Positions 45,547-58,468 of a DNA stretch of 64,000 nucleotides are shown here, piece after piece (the stretch's first letter is position 1; each line of letters starts with the position of its first letter). The position numbers and the translations under genes are program-made. The notes under the pieces were generated by a model, which was not told where the DNA came from, made no database searches, and saw only the letters and a list, made by a program, of their open reading frames with translations. Origin of the DNA: Lanius collurio (lineage: Eukaryota; Chordata; Aves; Passeriformes; Laniidae); assembly GCA_020086605.1 (NCBI GenBank), contig JACBWW010000051.1, forward strand, positions 1,214,290-1,278,289, in the 5' to 3' direction.

Positions 45547-48257
45547 ATGAGCCAGCAAAGCATCACACAGCTACCATATATTAGACATAAAAAACTCACA
45601 TGGGTAGAGCAAACAATCCAAACTTCTGCCAAGTGCTTGGGGACTTGTGGTCCCAGAAGTTCAGGTGAAGTCTCTGAAGACTCACCAAACAGTTCTGAGT
45701 TTAACACCTCTTGCCTTTAATACATTTTATCATAGTATTCTTTGAGAATTCCTACTTTGCAGGTAGGTCCCATCACGGAGAAAATATCCTTGGCCTGAAA
45801 ATAATTGAGTTATTAGTGTCTCACAAAGGTCAGGCCCAAAAATATTCAGTGTAATATTTTTAGAATTTTTGTCTTTCCTGAAGAAAAAAAAAAAAAAAAC
45901 AAAACCTGAACCAGTACTGCATAAAGTAGAGGTTCAGTATCACTGCCATGAAGGCTCTTGTAACACACCCATGGCAGGAAAGTAGTGGAAGTATTTTGGC
46001 TTTGGGTGGAGTTTTAAACTGAGAGCCATTTCATGATGTGATAAAAACAAATCCATAGCAGTTCTTACGACAAGGCTACTGAAGGCCAGGTATAATTTAA
46101 AACAGCTGTCCATACAAAGAAAAAAACCAAATAATTTCTCTCCAATGTGGCATAAAGATAGAAAAAAGGAGTTTATTTTTTCCTTCTGTGCCAGCATACA
46201 GGAGTACATAAAACAGCAGTAATAACAAGCTACAATACAAACTTGGTAGGCAATTTCTGTGCTTAGGATACACCAGTGTTATGACTGAATTTCCTCCCCC
46301 CACCCCTTTGGGAGAAGGCTAAACTTGGAATAATAATTTCTTAGGCATTAACAGAACATGAGATTCTAAAAATTCCTAGAGGTACTAATAACCTTTCAGA
46401 TTGTTTAGAAATGTCAGGAACACTTCATTCTCCCTGCAACCCATTCTTCAGCTGGGGTGCAATACAGCCACTGCTCAACAGGCAATAAGAGGAGACACAA
46501 AAATATTATTCCAGGCAATTATACAGGTACCTGAGGCAAAAGAAATGAAATTACCAGAGCTAGAATTTGATCAACTTACAAAGATGCCACCATTGGTAAA
46601 TGTTTTGTGATAAATAACAGTCTGAGAGTCATTCTTCCCAGCACCAGCTCCTTGAAAATGCAGGCAAGATCCAAAAAGAGAATTACAGTTGCAAATAGCA
46701 GCAGTTACTTGAAAAAAATGGGAAGAGGGAGCATGCCATGGGTCATTGTGATCATTCACATTTCTTGTGTAATTCTGAAGTTTGAAGATTACAAATTATA
46801 GAAAGCCATCCTTTTTTTAATACCCTTTAGTATTTACTGTTTTCAAAAAGTACAAATAAACAGAATCAAACTCTTCATTCTCAAGTATCACTTTTAAGCT
46901 ATGGTAGCATAAATTGATTCAAAAGTATTTAAATAAAGAAAAATCTAGATTTGAAGCACCAACATTGAATAATTTCATTTCAAACATCACACTGTGTTTC
47001 TGTAGATGTCTTGCACTGGTTGGTAGAGAACACATGAAATTAATTTTCAGACAAGTAAGGGTACAGTGCAAACTGTGTTAGAGAGAAAGAAAGGGGAACT
47101 AACAGTATGGTAGCTTAACTTGTTGTTCCCTTGGCCGTGTGTCAGACAATCTTTGTGAAGTGCCTGAACTGTTTGTTTTACCTCCAGCCTCAAACTTCTT
47201 TTCCAATGGTGAATCAATCACTATTAGACCTGTAAAATGGTACTGGTGTGTTTCTTTTGATTGTCAAAAAAGAAGCCAATGAGAGTGAATTTGTCATTTT
47301 GTGTCATAAACTCCATCTACCTTAACACTAGTTACTCCAAATTTTTCGACTTTTCTTTCCACGCTCATCTAATGTTGTCTTCCTACTTCCTCATTTACAT
47401 TTTCAAGAAAGGAAATCCTTTGTCAGTCTCTACTCTGTACAGGCACTTCCAAACCTTCAGTAATTCATTAACTGATAGAATTAATATAAGCTACTCTGAA
47501 TTCAGGGCAAAATCATGCACCAAAAAAATTCACTTAGAGACATTCCTCCCCCTCTCCCTTCCATAATTTGATGTGTAATGTGGTTGGTTTGTGTCTTTAA
47601 TGCACTTAAGATAAATGCTTGTTAAACATAATTACTAACTGTTTTCAAACCTCTTTTACCCATATGAAAGGCTGAAATTTAAACTGCAATATTTCACTGC
47701 TCAGGAATTGCATTTCAACCTTAGTATAAAATAAGCCCTTAAAATTGTTCACGACTGCAATTTCTCTTTGGAATGCCTAAAATTACCAGTATGTCCAATG
47801 TTCATCTCCAAGAGCTTAACACACAGTACCTCCTTTCAGAGGAAGGGGCTTCACCTAAATTGTAGGTTAAAAGAATATTGACTAAATAAATATAATGTAA
47901 TTTTTAGTGCTGGTTTAGTGTAAGATTAAGTTAAGCCTTCAGTGAAATTACTGCAATTATGCACTTAAGTATCAGATCAGAATTTCATCCAGTATCTTCT
48001 ACTGAATTCAAATGAAAGCTTTTGTTTGCAAAGACAAGCAATCATACTTCTATGCCACAGATTAAGTCAGCACCTCTTCTACTCCTGATACCGTTTTCAT
48101 TACAAAGATCTTTTCACTAAATACATAACATACATGGACATAAAAATCATGTATTCATTCCCAAATCTCTTTAATGTTTTAAGATCCTTAATTGTGTAGT
48201 TATTAGTCATTGATTTGTATACTTTCCTTATCTCTAGCCTTTAGAGCTCTGGAAAGC
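45547..48257. other. AT-rich non-coding stretch
   Basis: No gene seen. A 16-A run sits at 45884-45899. The longest frame (101 codons, 47261-47566, plus strand) has no recognisable domain. Confidence 0.55.
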
Positions 48258-48305
48258 AAATACTGCATATCCTACTACTTTTTACTGCATATCCTACTAC
48301 TTTTA
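48258..48305 (+). repeat. Short tandem duplication, 2 copies of a 21-22 bp unit
   Basis: ACTGCATATCCTACTAC followed by a T-run occurs twice in direct succession; the two copies differ by one T in the run. This looks like a recent slippage-type duplication. Confidence 0.8.
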
Positions 48306-51300
48306 CTGCTGAAATAATGAAACCTTATATAAGTTAATAATTTCATTATAAAAGTTTATTTCTCTGTATCTTCCAGAAAAGCCATTCAAGATAGAAATGT
48401 GCAGTCAATTATCCAATAGAATGAAGCAGTAATGCTAATTAGCAAGTTAATGTTCAATTAGATTTAACAAAAATACTGCTGGGAACTTGAAAAGAGCTGT
48501 AATACTGATGGCCGTTTATTAATAGAATGATAACATACAACAAAGCCAAACCTGCCAGCAATGAGATGTCAGACTATAAGAGAGTCCTATGAACAGATGA
48601 CTTTTCCTGAGATTTGAGCTTCCTACAATCCCTACAGCTCCTTAGGGAGCCATGTCAATTATACCATCATCAATGCAAATGGCATTTTAAAGAGTCTCTT
48701 CGACAAACAGGGAATGCTAATGCTGATCAGAGGTGCTGGTGTTCAGCACATTTCTCCCAAAGCTCTGTAACCTCTTGTGTGTCTGCTCACTTGGTTCTAA
48801 TCGTGTTATTTTCTGACGAGCCAGTGGTGGCCCCTCTGCTTTTGTCAGTCAAAACACAGCCATTAAAAATGACTCATTTTCCAGCATCAGAGCAGTGTGG
48901 AATGCGGCAGTGGCAGCAACAAGATAAACTCCTGTGTGGAGAGTGGGATACTGTGAAATCTGCTGGCTTTTGTGCTTCATAGGTTGTTCTTATTAAGATA
49001 AAATGTTTTCTAAGGAACTACCATAAATAGAAAAGTGAAAAAAAAAAAAAAGGAGTGATGGAGCATGAAAGCATGTAATACTACTACATGGTATGAGCAG
49101 GAAATGAAACTCTGTCTGAAATTTAATTATCTCTATTCTAAAAAAAAAAAAAAAAAAAACAAAAAACAAAAAAATCCCAGATGCTCATTTTCAAAGCGCA
49201 TTTGATCTGCATCCTCTTGATGCTCTACTCAACATATAACACGACTCCTCTGAGAATAGATGCAAACAAGAAGTAAAAGAAGTAGCCTTACAAATCAAAA
49301 GGAAAACACAGTATTAATGAAAAAAACTAGCATATAAATCTGAAAATAAACTAGAACCCAGCAAATCACCACACTGCAAAACCATTCACGTGTGATATAA
49401 CCACTTCACATTTACATATCAAGCAAAAGCCAAAGAAACTCCACATTTCCTGTATCAAGAAGTAGTGATGTTTACCCCAAATATTAGAGCAATCCCTTTT
49501 GCCTTCATCAAAATTTTGTATTTGTTTTCAAATAATGTAGTTTTTGAACGTTTTTCAGTTAACCAGGATTAGAAGCTATTTTCTAAATTACTTGTATGTA
49601 ATGGCTAATTTTTTTTGACCTAAAGGTTGTTTCTAATACAAGTTCACCAATGGACAAAGGTGAAGGCATTTTGATAAAACACTGATCTGCACAAGAGAAT
49701 CAAGAGCAAAACCAGAAATATTGAAAGAAGAAATAGGGGGGGACAGGTGGTCTAAGCATTTAATCAGTTTTAAGTAAAGCAGAGAGAGGCTTTCAAACTG
49801 TGCAGTGTTAGGAGATGTACAGCTATACCTGATTCTAACATTGACTTTTTATTTAATGGCTATTCCCTTTTGATCTGAGCATTAGTCACACTTCGGTGTA
49901 TCTGAAGATGTTTAGGCTTGAAGGCAATGGTGGGGAGAGGGACTTATATCCAAACATACTCATAAAATGAATGTCATGTGCAGGATGACGTGTGAGGTCC
50001 CTGCAATGCCCTATCTTCCCTGGGATTACCTTTCTCTTAACTGGGAAAGACATTAAGGAGTTCTGGTTCAAGGACTATTGAACAAAAATAGAACATGGCA
50101 CAGGAAGGTGAACCTCCCAGGGATGATTTACCTTGCAGAAAGCCATCCCATGCACACCTTTTCACAACATGGAAGAAGCTGGTTGTGCTTTATCCACATA
50201 ACACATATTAAGTTAATTTCTAGGAACAAACTGTAAGCTCTTTAAATTTTTTTTCTTTTTTTTTTTTTTTTCCTAGCAAGCAGAGCTAGTCAATGAAGTA
50301 GCTTACTTTTAAAAATTCTCATGCTATCTAATAACTCTAGCACTACATTAGTTTCATAATTTTTTTTCAAGAGAATCTCCCTTCCGTGAGGAATTCTGTC
50401 CTTCTGGAAAACACATTTTCCTAACATGAACGGAACACCATTTTTGATTTTGCTAAGAGCTCCTCTGCTTTCAACACTGAGGTCTGATATCTACATACAT
50501 CATCAGCACGCACCAAACAGAACGAGCATCAAGGGTTGCACTTCCCACGCAGCACAAGAAAACTCAATTCACAGGAAACCCACATGGCATTTCCCCCACC
50601 TGCCCAGCCCCAAAGGCAAACTCTCCAAACCCTCTGGCATACACTTTACTGTTAAACTCACTAATTCCTGTATTAAACTAAGACATTGTTCTCTTCTGCC
50701 CAGTGTGACAGTAATGGTTACTGCTCACAGAGTTACACACCTCCCAAGTTTTACTTGGATGCCCACATGTGCCAGGGTAACCTCAGTTAAATTCATCAGT
50801 TTATAGATATCTGTACCTTACAGAAATATTTTAGTTCCCACATAAAGGACTTTATTGGAATGTGATACCATTAGGTACAGAACTCTTTTTATGTATATAC
50901 ACCAATAGAATATTTGTCATTACCAAATGCAAGTTAATTTGTAGAGATTTTAGCATATCTACATAGTGTTTCTAAAGGAGTTTAATCTTTTCACCTGGAT
51001 TTATTTGTAAAGGAGGAAAACAGGTTGAAATTGTACCCAGCTCTCCAACTTGTATTACTGTATTTATAAACATGGAAGACTATTCCTCAAACATTCCCAT
51101 TTTTCAAAAGCCAAGCACAAAAAACTTCACCAGAAATCATGTGAACTGAACCTTGCAAGTCCTCCATGGAACAAGAAGCCCTGCTGCAGATAGTTGATTT
51201 TAAATTAGTTTTTAAATTAGTGAGATAATCCCTATTTTTAATTTGATATTTCAGTAAAGGTTTCCATTGATCTCAGTTTTCCAAGTGCACTTGAAAGCTT

Positions 51301-54300
51301 CTAAGTAACAGCAGTAGGCTGATTTTTAATTGTGCTTTCGCATCACTTGATTGGATTCAAATTCTGTGAGGCAAAATGGTATTTGGCAGCAAATAACACA
51401 AGATGCCACTCGGCGTCATATTCTGATTTTTAAGCAGAAACTGTTGGAATGCTTAAAATCATTTATTTGTCTCACTATACAGTATCTGAAATACAGGTCT
51501 TATTTATTAACCACTCCAATGTCAAACAGAGGAAACCAGCACACTAGAACTTCCTTTTTGTGTAGATTGGAAGGACATTGATTAGATGAACTTGGGGAAA
51601 GTTCAAAATATTGCAGGGCAATATGACTGAAAATTAAGACCTACATAGTCAAGCAACACTACAGACAAGTAGAGATTTTACAATCCAAGGACTCACGATG
51701 GTCAGTTCAGGAGCTACATGCACATTTTATAGACCACTGCAACCTCAAAACAGAATTTGATCAACCTGCAGTTAGATCACAAATACCATTTAAATCAGGA
51801 TATTTGACTTTGGTATGTGTAGCCCACATTAACACTTCGCTATCTCACTTGAGCTGCAGTACCAGTGAGTACTAGGAATAGTATTTTCATGCTTCCCCCA
51901 TCCACACCCCACATTCCACTACTCTTTGTTATCCTTTCTCATCTCAATGACTTTGCCATTTGTATGGCAATTTCCTCTTAATAGCTTTACTCAGCTTCCA
52001 GACTGTGCAAAATGCTGAACAAAGCAGAACAAATAATTCAAGCACCTTTAAGAGGACTACACAGCCTTTTAGCAAGCATTAGATAAGCTCCTGAAAAAAC
52101 AATATTTATTTTGCAAATTATCCCTCAGGTCACTGAATTCCACAAAATCCAGAAGCTAACCCAACAAAGAGGAATGCACAAGGAGCATCTTTACTGTTGG
52201 GAGAACCCTCATCTAGTTGGGGTACACAACCAGACTTAGAAGAGAGGTGAATGGGGTTTAATGCTTTAAAGCAGCACTAATTCTTACTTCTTGGTAATCA
52301 AGAAGCTTTTCAGAAAGAGAAAAAATAAGAACAGAACAGTGACATCTCCCAGACTTCCTCTGGTACTCCAGGGAAGGATCCATCACTAGAGACTCATTAC
52401 ACGAGGTAGGACTGTTTAACATCTCTTGATATTCACACATAATAGCGTGGTCTAGGGGTAGGGCTTTTCACATCTGTTTCTGGCCAGCATTGACTCAATA
52501 TCATGGAGGATGAGACCTTTAAAAACAGTAATGGAAATTGGTTCTGAAGATCCTGAAGGACCCAATATTAGTGCATTCCTTGGGTTTATCATCAGGGATG
52601 TAGACAAGACCCATTTCAGTCTCTACTTCAGAAATGTCCAAAGAGCCAAGGCTTCAAGCCAAGTTCCCCATGACTGTAAGTGCAGGAGTAGGGAATATGG
52701 GCTGCTGATGGTAGGGGCCCAACCTTTGAGTTCCGACCAGAAGCAACATCTCGACCTTTTCAAACCAAACTTTCGTTGAAACTGGCCTATCCTAAGAAAA
52801 GCTTTTTGTCAAAAATATCTTAACCAGTTCTCATTCATCAGTTAAGCATTTAGGTTCACAGAGGCAGATTGTTTTGTTGTTTCTCTTCCATGCAGCTTCA
52901 GTAAGAACACCCCTGGTTCACTCAGGCACTTCAAGACTCACTAATGCCGTTATGCAGGTGCCTCAATGCAGCCACACATTTGAGCATAAAGCATGTTCAC
53001 ATGAATGACTGAGAAACAAGAGCCTGGCACTTGTTGGGTTTATAGACAAAAAGTAAGATTTCTTTTTGATAGCTGACAAAACTGTCAAGAAACATAGATT
53101 TAGGAGCTTGAACATCACTAAATAAGCCAAAGAAATAAAAACATATTATCCATTCAGACTTGCCAAACATTGCTTCATTTGTGATTTTAAGTTATAAATC
53201 TTTGACAGTTTGGGGCTGTGGAAGTGTCCACACTGTAGTGAAACACTGACTCATGAAAATAAAGCATAAAACAAAATCAAAAAAAGACCTCCTTGTGCCT
53301 ACAAGTGACTGGGGTCCCATTGCAACTGAGCTTGCAAGGCATGAAACAGGAGCTGTTTTCCATACAAAAAGCCCTAAAAGTTACACTGCAAGGTTTACTG
53401 CTGCATTGAAAACCCTTGCCCTGCTCCTTGCATTCAAAAGAGGTGTAAGAGTATTATTCATTCACTAGAGGGTTTGCCCAAGAGTCCAGAGAAGTCTCTC
53501 AGGTTCATCTCCTGTAATTATCCTTTTGAACACTGACCAGAAGTCCTGGCTCAGACACACTTTGTTGAACAGCATATTAAAGAGAGATGTGCAATAACTC
53601 TGGAGGGGAACAAGTGCAAAACAGTCTCTATGTGATTTTATGTTCACTTACTCTAGAGCAAGACCCCATCTGCTTCTGTGTCTCAGGAAAAATCCTACCA
53701 AGTCCACAGTATCTAAACCAAGAAACAGCACACTTTGAGTTTTATTATTTTTCCCAGAACATCATCAAAAAGGCACAAACAAAACATGGCCCCTCTCACA
53801 CTTAAAGAGCCTGTGCCAGAAGGAGCTTTCAAAATGTTACATTTCAAAGTGCTAAAATGATTATTCACAGAAACAAAGCCAAGCAACGGAGGCACAGAGC
53901 ACAGACTAGCCAGCACTGGACAACAGCCAGCACTGGAGCTGGGCAGGAACTCAGTATTTTATTATATTCCCACTCTGGCTTTAGCCTCAAAAGACTTTTT
54001 TTCCCCAGTCCAGCTCCCACTGCTGCCAGCCTCTCCACTGATTTCAGAAAAAGGTTGATTGGGCCTCGGGGCTTAAGTTTCAGACATGCTGGATGCGTGT
54101 TGGCTTCAGCTGTCATCATGAATGCTCAGCAACACATCTGGAAGAGCAAGTCCTCTGCATGCACAACAATTCTGGGCACATCATCACCTCACAGAAGTCA
54201 CAAAAGCATAAAACTACTTTAACAATAAAGACAGCCTCGAGAAGGATGGTGACAGAGAACTTCAACAAATCAGTCAAGAAAACTACACACAGGCTGCAGA

Positions 54301-54945
54301 CTTGCAGGAGATTTCAGAAATAAGTCCGCATCCAGTAAAGTTCTTCTCTATAAACTGAAGTATTCAGTAAGCTGTAAACCAAAGCATTCTATAAACTGAA
54401 ATATTATGAATAAGGATGTGGAAATTTCAATATACCTTAAAAGCCAATGTAGTTCTGCAGTAATTTGCAGTAAAACCTTTTCTTTTTTCCTGGTTTATAG
54501 GTATAAAAAGCCAGAACTTACATTTTCTTCTCCAGCCAAAGATGGCTGTCTTCTATTGAAATTCTTGTTTCCATTAAAGCACAAGTCACTTAGGTACTTA
54601 AAATGTACTTCTGCAATATTTTGTTTGTATATATTCACAAGACATTGAACAGTGTGTCAGTTTTATCCTTAAAATACTATTTTAATACATGTGAAATTAC
54701 ATGAAGGCATGCAGGAGGCCATCTAGAACATGGTATGCACTCTAAAAAGCATTTCTTTCCTGTTTCTTAAGTACAAAACACAATTTTTAAGGCCTGGGAG
54801 GATATGCAGGGATTTCAGTTCTCCAAACCTATTGGGGAAAAGTAGTTCCAATAACTACCCGTTGTAAATATTCCATTTCTATCACATGGAGAAAATACTT
54901 GACTTTTCTCAACAGATCAGTAGTTCTCTGTTCAAAGAGTTTTAT
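48306..54945. other. AT-rich non-coding stretch with homopolymer runs
   Basis: About 6.6 kb without a gene I can support. It contains A-runs at 49038-49051 and 49140-49174 (the latter interrupted by C) and a T-run with one C at 50247-50272. The segment 48385-48560 is rich in AATTA and TTAAT cores in unique sequence and may be a conserved non-coding element. Frames of 120-126 codons (48614-48982, 50426-50806, 53857-54222) have no domain or plausible splice sites. Confidence 0.55.
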
Positions 54946-54978
54946 TTTTAAATATAATAAATAAATAAATAAATAAAA
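54946..54978 (+). repeat. (AAAT)n microsatellite
   Basis: About five clean AAAT units preceded by AATATAAT. A simple short repeat with no further context. Confidence 0.9.
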
Positions 54979-57850
54979 TCTATATCTTCCTTTCTAAATT
55001 CTTTTTACCTGCCCATCAAGAACAGCCTTTTTAATTACAAAGTAAATACTGTGATGAATTAAGAGTTTACTCTCTGGAGTATTTGATGAACATCTACTGG
55101 CTTTCAGTGCTGTCTCAGAGATGTTCCAAATGAGAGTGACAAAAATAAAAAGAGAAGCAAAGCATGCTTCTGATGAAAGATACTGAATGAGGATTTAGGG
55201 ATTCACCAAAAAAGCTGCCTATTCCCCTTCACTCATAGTAAAGCTTTGACTGGTTACCAGCTATTAAAGCTGGCAGTTCTTGCATTATGTCTAGTCAATG
55301 CCTGGTGCAGTGATGACTACAGGTACTATTAGAAGGGTGGGACTGCAGACATCAATATCATAGCTCCTGGCTGGATCCTAGGGTGTGCATAACTTTCTAT
55401 GCATAGGACAGAACTGAATACAAGTGCCCAAAATGGTTTCCTTCAGTAAATTCTTAATTATCTATGGCTTGGTTACAAATTGTGCCATTAGCATTTGGAC
55501 ATGCAGCTGCTTAGCAGAGAATCAGCAATGCAGATTTTGGGTAAAGCTCAAGGTGAAAGGAAATAAAAAGGTAGAGCTAAAAATCTGGCAGAGCAGAAAC
55601 TCCTTACACATTCCCAGCAGCAGGATGGGCCTTCACTACAATGCAAAGTAGCTCTTGATTGAGGCACAGGGGTCCATGAAGATTTATCAGCATAGCAGGC
55701 ACTGGAAATCACAAATGTAGGCAAGAGGCTGAAAAGAAATCTTGGACCAGGAGAGAAAAAAGAAATTGACAGTACAGCATCCTGGCAAAATTTAGCACCA
55801 TGAGACCTTAGAAATTACAGGTTATATTGTCTGTGGCTCATATTAAAACCATTCAGATTATTTCTATTAGCCCATTTTTCAACTTGTTCTTTTCTTAGGT
55901 AAATCAAGACATTAGTTGCTAATGCTAAGTTTATGGAGGTAGTTGTTGATATTCCTTTGATTTCTGCTTAAAGTTCTAAAATACTTCCTAACAAAACCAT
56001 ATATTTTTTTTAATAAGACAAGCAAAAAACACATTTTAACTGTTTATCTGTTGGGATAAACAAAGCAGTAATTGCGAATTCATTTCTTCCTTAAATTATT
56101 ACTTCAGGAGGAACTGAGACTCTCAGTAAGTGAGCACTGAAATGAAGAAAAACATCTGACATGCTGCAGGTCTTTATCTCACAGTAATGATTATGAAGAC
56201 AGCCTTTATAGGTCTTCCTCTATCAGTCTGAAAAAAGTTCCACATTACAATTTAATCAAATCAGATGTAAGAAAAAGAAAGGCATGGCACACTGAAGTGC
56301 AAAGATGCTCATTACCCTGAAAGAAAAATGAAACTACATACAGAGTAACTGCATAAACCACACATTCTCATGTCACCAGCCATAACAAGTGTTATTGATA
56401 CATAATTTTTAAATCTGACATTAGCTTGTAATAACATTTTCAAACAATAGTTCTTTCCTATTGATTTTCTGTGCAATCCATTACTGTGAATGCTGTCACC
56501 TTTGAGTCAGCTACAGGGATTTAACCTTCCAAGAAGTCTGGGAACACAAGTATGACAGTTTTTCTGAGCAGCATTGATTGCCATATATTTTAAGTTATTC
56601 TGAAGAGGAATACCAGAAAAATAGCTTCTAGATGCATAATGTATAAGCTCATTTACAGGAAGCAAGGAACAAATTAAAAAGGGAGAAGTGACACCTAAGA
56701 AACTGATAGAAGCAACAGCAATTCTGTCAAGTTAGACACAACATGGAAATTTAACCTTATGGAAAACTCTCTTTATTCAAAGCAGGCATTTTGACAAGCA
56801 GCCTTTTAGTTTGCAGATTGTGTTTCCCAGAGGTAATGACGAGTACCCAAAATGAAAAGGAAGGGGCATTGCCTCTTTTTTCTGAAATCTCAGCACACAG
56901 ATAACCTGTCAAAGCTCCATAATGCAGCCTTCCCTCCCACAGACCCCAGAACTAGACTTCCTGGCCATTACACATATTCACAAACCTCACAATAAATGTT
57001 AAATAGAAGGTTTGCAAACAGAATGCTATTATAATTCTCCATGCTTCTGCAGTTCCTTGGACCTAGACTTGTGCTAGATTCAGATCAGCAGCCAGCCAAG
57101 TGTAAATGCCTCCTAGGGAAGGGCTTCCCAAGCCAAGATCAGAAAAAAATTTTATTTCACATCTTTAACCTGAAAACCATGTTACAACATAATAAACAGC
57201 CAGCCAAGAGTCCGTAAATATTTAACTAATGAATATTGGTTTTGTTTCAGGAAGCTTGACAATTTACAGCTGTGTGCTTAATGAAGCACAGGTTCTCCAG
57301 GCAGCCACAAAGCCCAGCAAAATAGGAGAGGGGTGTTTTTCCTGTCCACTTTCTAGAAAAGAAAGAATTCCCAAACGCTTGTTACTGAGCACTCTGTTCT
57401 AACCATGCACATATCAGTGGCCTCAAGGGAAGGAGCTAGTCTCTCGAGGACCTCACTGCTTGAGGCACAAGAAGTGACCAGCAAGGATGCTTTAAGCTAC
57501 CTCTTAAAAAGAGAACATCTGTAAAGTGCCTTCAGACATGCAAGTGTCAAAATGGCCCCTTCAGCACACAAGCTGTATTTGTACTATGAACAAATTCCCA
57601 TACAAAAGTGCAAAGTTCAGTTGGAAAGGGCCACTTACTCCTTTTGCACATTGAGAAGGCAGTGGCCACACAATACAGTTCATTCAGCCTGCAGTTACTC
57701 TTTGGACTGCATACAGACCTACTCCTCCAACATTTATCTTCATCTCATCAGAAAACTGTTGTGGAGACCAGTCAGCCTACAGTACAAAGAACAAAGAAAA
57801 TGCCCTACTGAGATAGTCCCTGGTACCAGAGAATTCTCCCGAGGTTAGGG
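54979..57850. other. AT-rich non-coding stretch
   Basis: No gene or element recognised. No frame longer than about 98 codons, and none with a recognisable domain. Confidence 0.55.
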
Positions 57851-58370
57851 TGACCAAAAAGGCATCCCCCACAATGCTTTGCCCGGCTATGTTAATATAC
57901 CCCAGCTCTGCTCCCTTGGTTGGCTCGTGGCCGCTGCACCCCCTTGCTACCTTATATGTTTCATACCTTAGAAGGTTTTCCCCTCCCTGTTCTCCCCATT
58001 GGCCCCTCACGACTCCCCCAGAGCTTCCCCATTGGTGCTCATTCTCTAGTCCCGCCTGTGCACCGCCCTCATGCCCTCAGCCCCACTCCTCTACTTAAAC
58101 CTGGACCTGCGGTGTTCTGTCTTTGCTTCTGGAACCCTTCACAGGGTGGAAACAATGAACTGCTCCTGTGGAAATCATGCAAAGACCCTTCCTGCCTCTT
58201 TGCCATCGAGCCATGTAACTGAGGCTGTCTGGTGTTTGTGTGTGTGTGTGCGTGTGCGTGCACACGTGTGTGTGTGTGTGTGTGTGTGTGCACGTGTGTG
58301 TGCGTGTGTGTGTGTGCGCACACGTGTGTGTGTGTGTGTGCGTGTGTGTGTGTGCGTGTGTGTGTGTGCA

Positions 58371-58405
<35 letters not shown>

Positions 58406-58468
58406 CTGATCCTGCTGAGTGGCTTCGCCAAGGAGACGCTTTTCAGAGACTGCAACACCTCGCGCTCC
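57851..58468 (+). mobile_element. ERV LTR with internal TG microsatellite (approximate ends)
   Basis: It starts at TGACCAAAAAGG. The U3 is C-rich with inverted CCAAT boxes (CCCATTGG at about 57997 and 58028) and a CTACTTAAACC TATA-like box at about 58091. The CTTTGCTTCTGGAACCC segment after it parallels the LTR at 45.0 kb. The U5-like part contains the TG microsatellite and ends around CTCGCGCTCCAG. Bases 57863-58084 are 99% identical to the reverse complement of 63779-64000. The ends are estimated; no target-site duplication was found. It has no coding content. Confidence 0.7.
58237..58404 (+). repeat. (TG)n microsatellite with interspersed CG and CACGTG
   Basis: 168 bases of alternating purine and pyrimidine: TG dinucleotides with scattered CG steps and several CACACGTGTG and GCACGTGTG inserts. 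Open frames on both strands (Cys/Val or His/Thr repeats) are artefacts. Alternating TG/CG is the classic composition for left-handed Z-DNA. Confidence 0.97.

Noticed and set aside
45036..45550. Overlapping frames of 67-100 codons
   Set aside because: They lie entirely within the LTR; its C-rich U3 has few stops.
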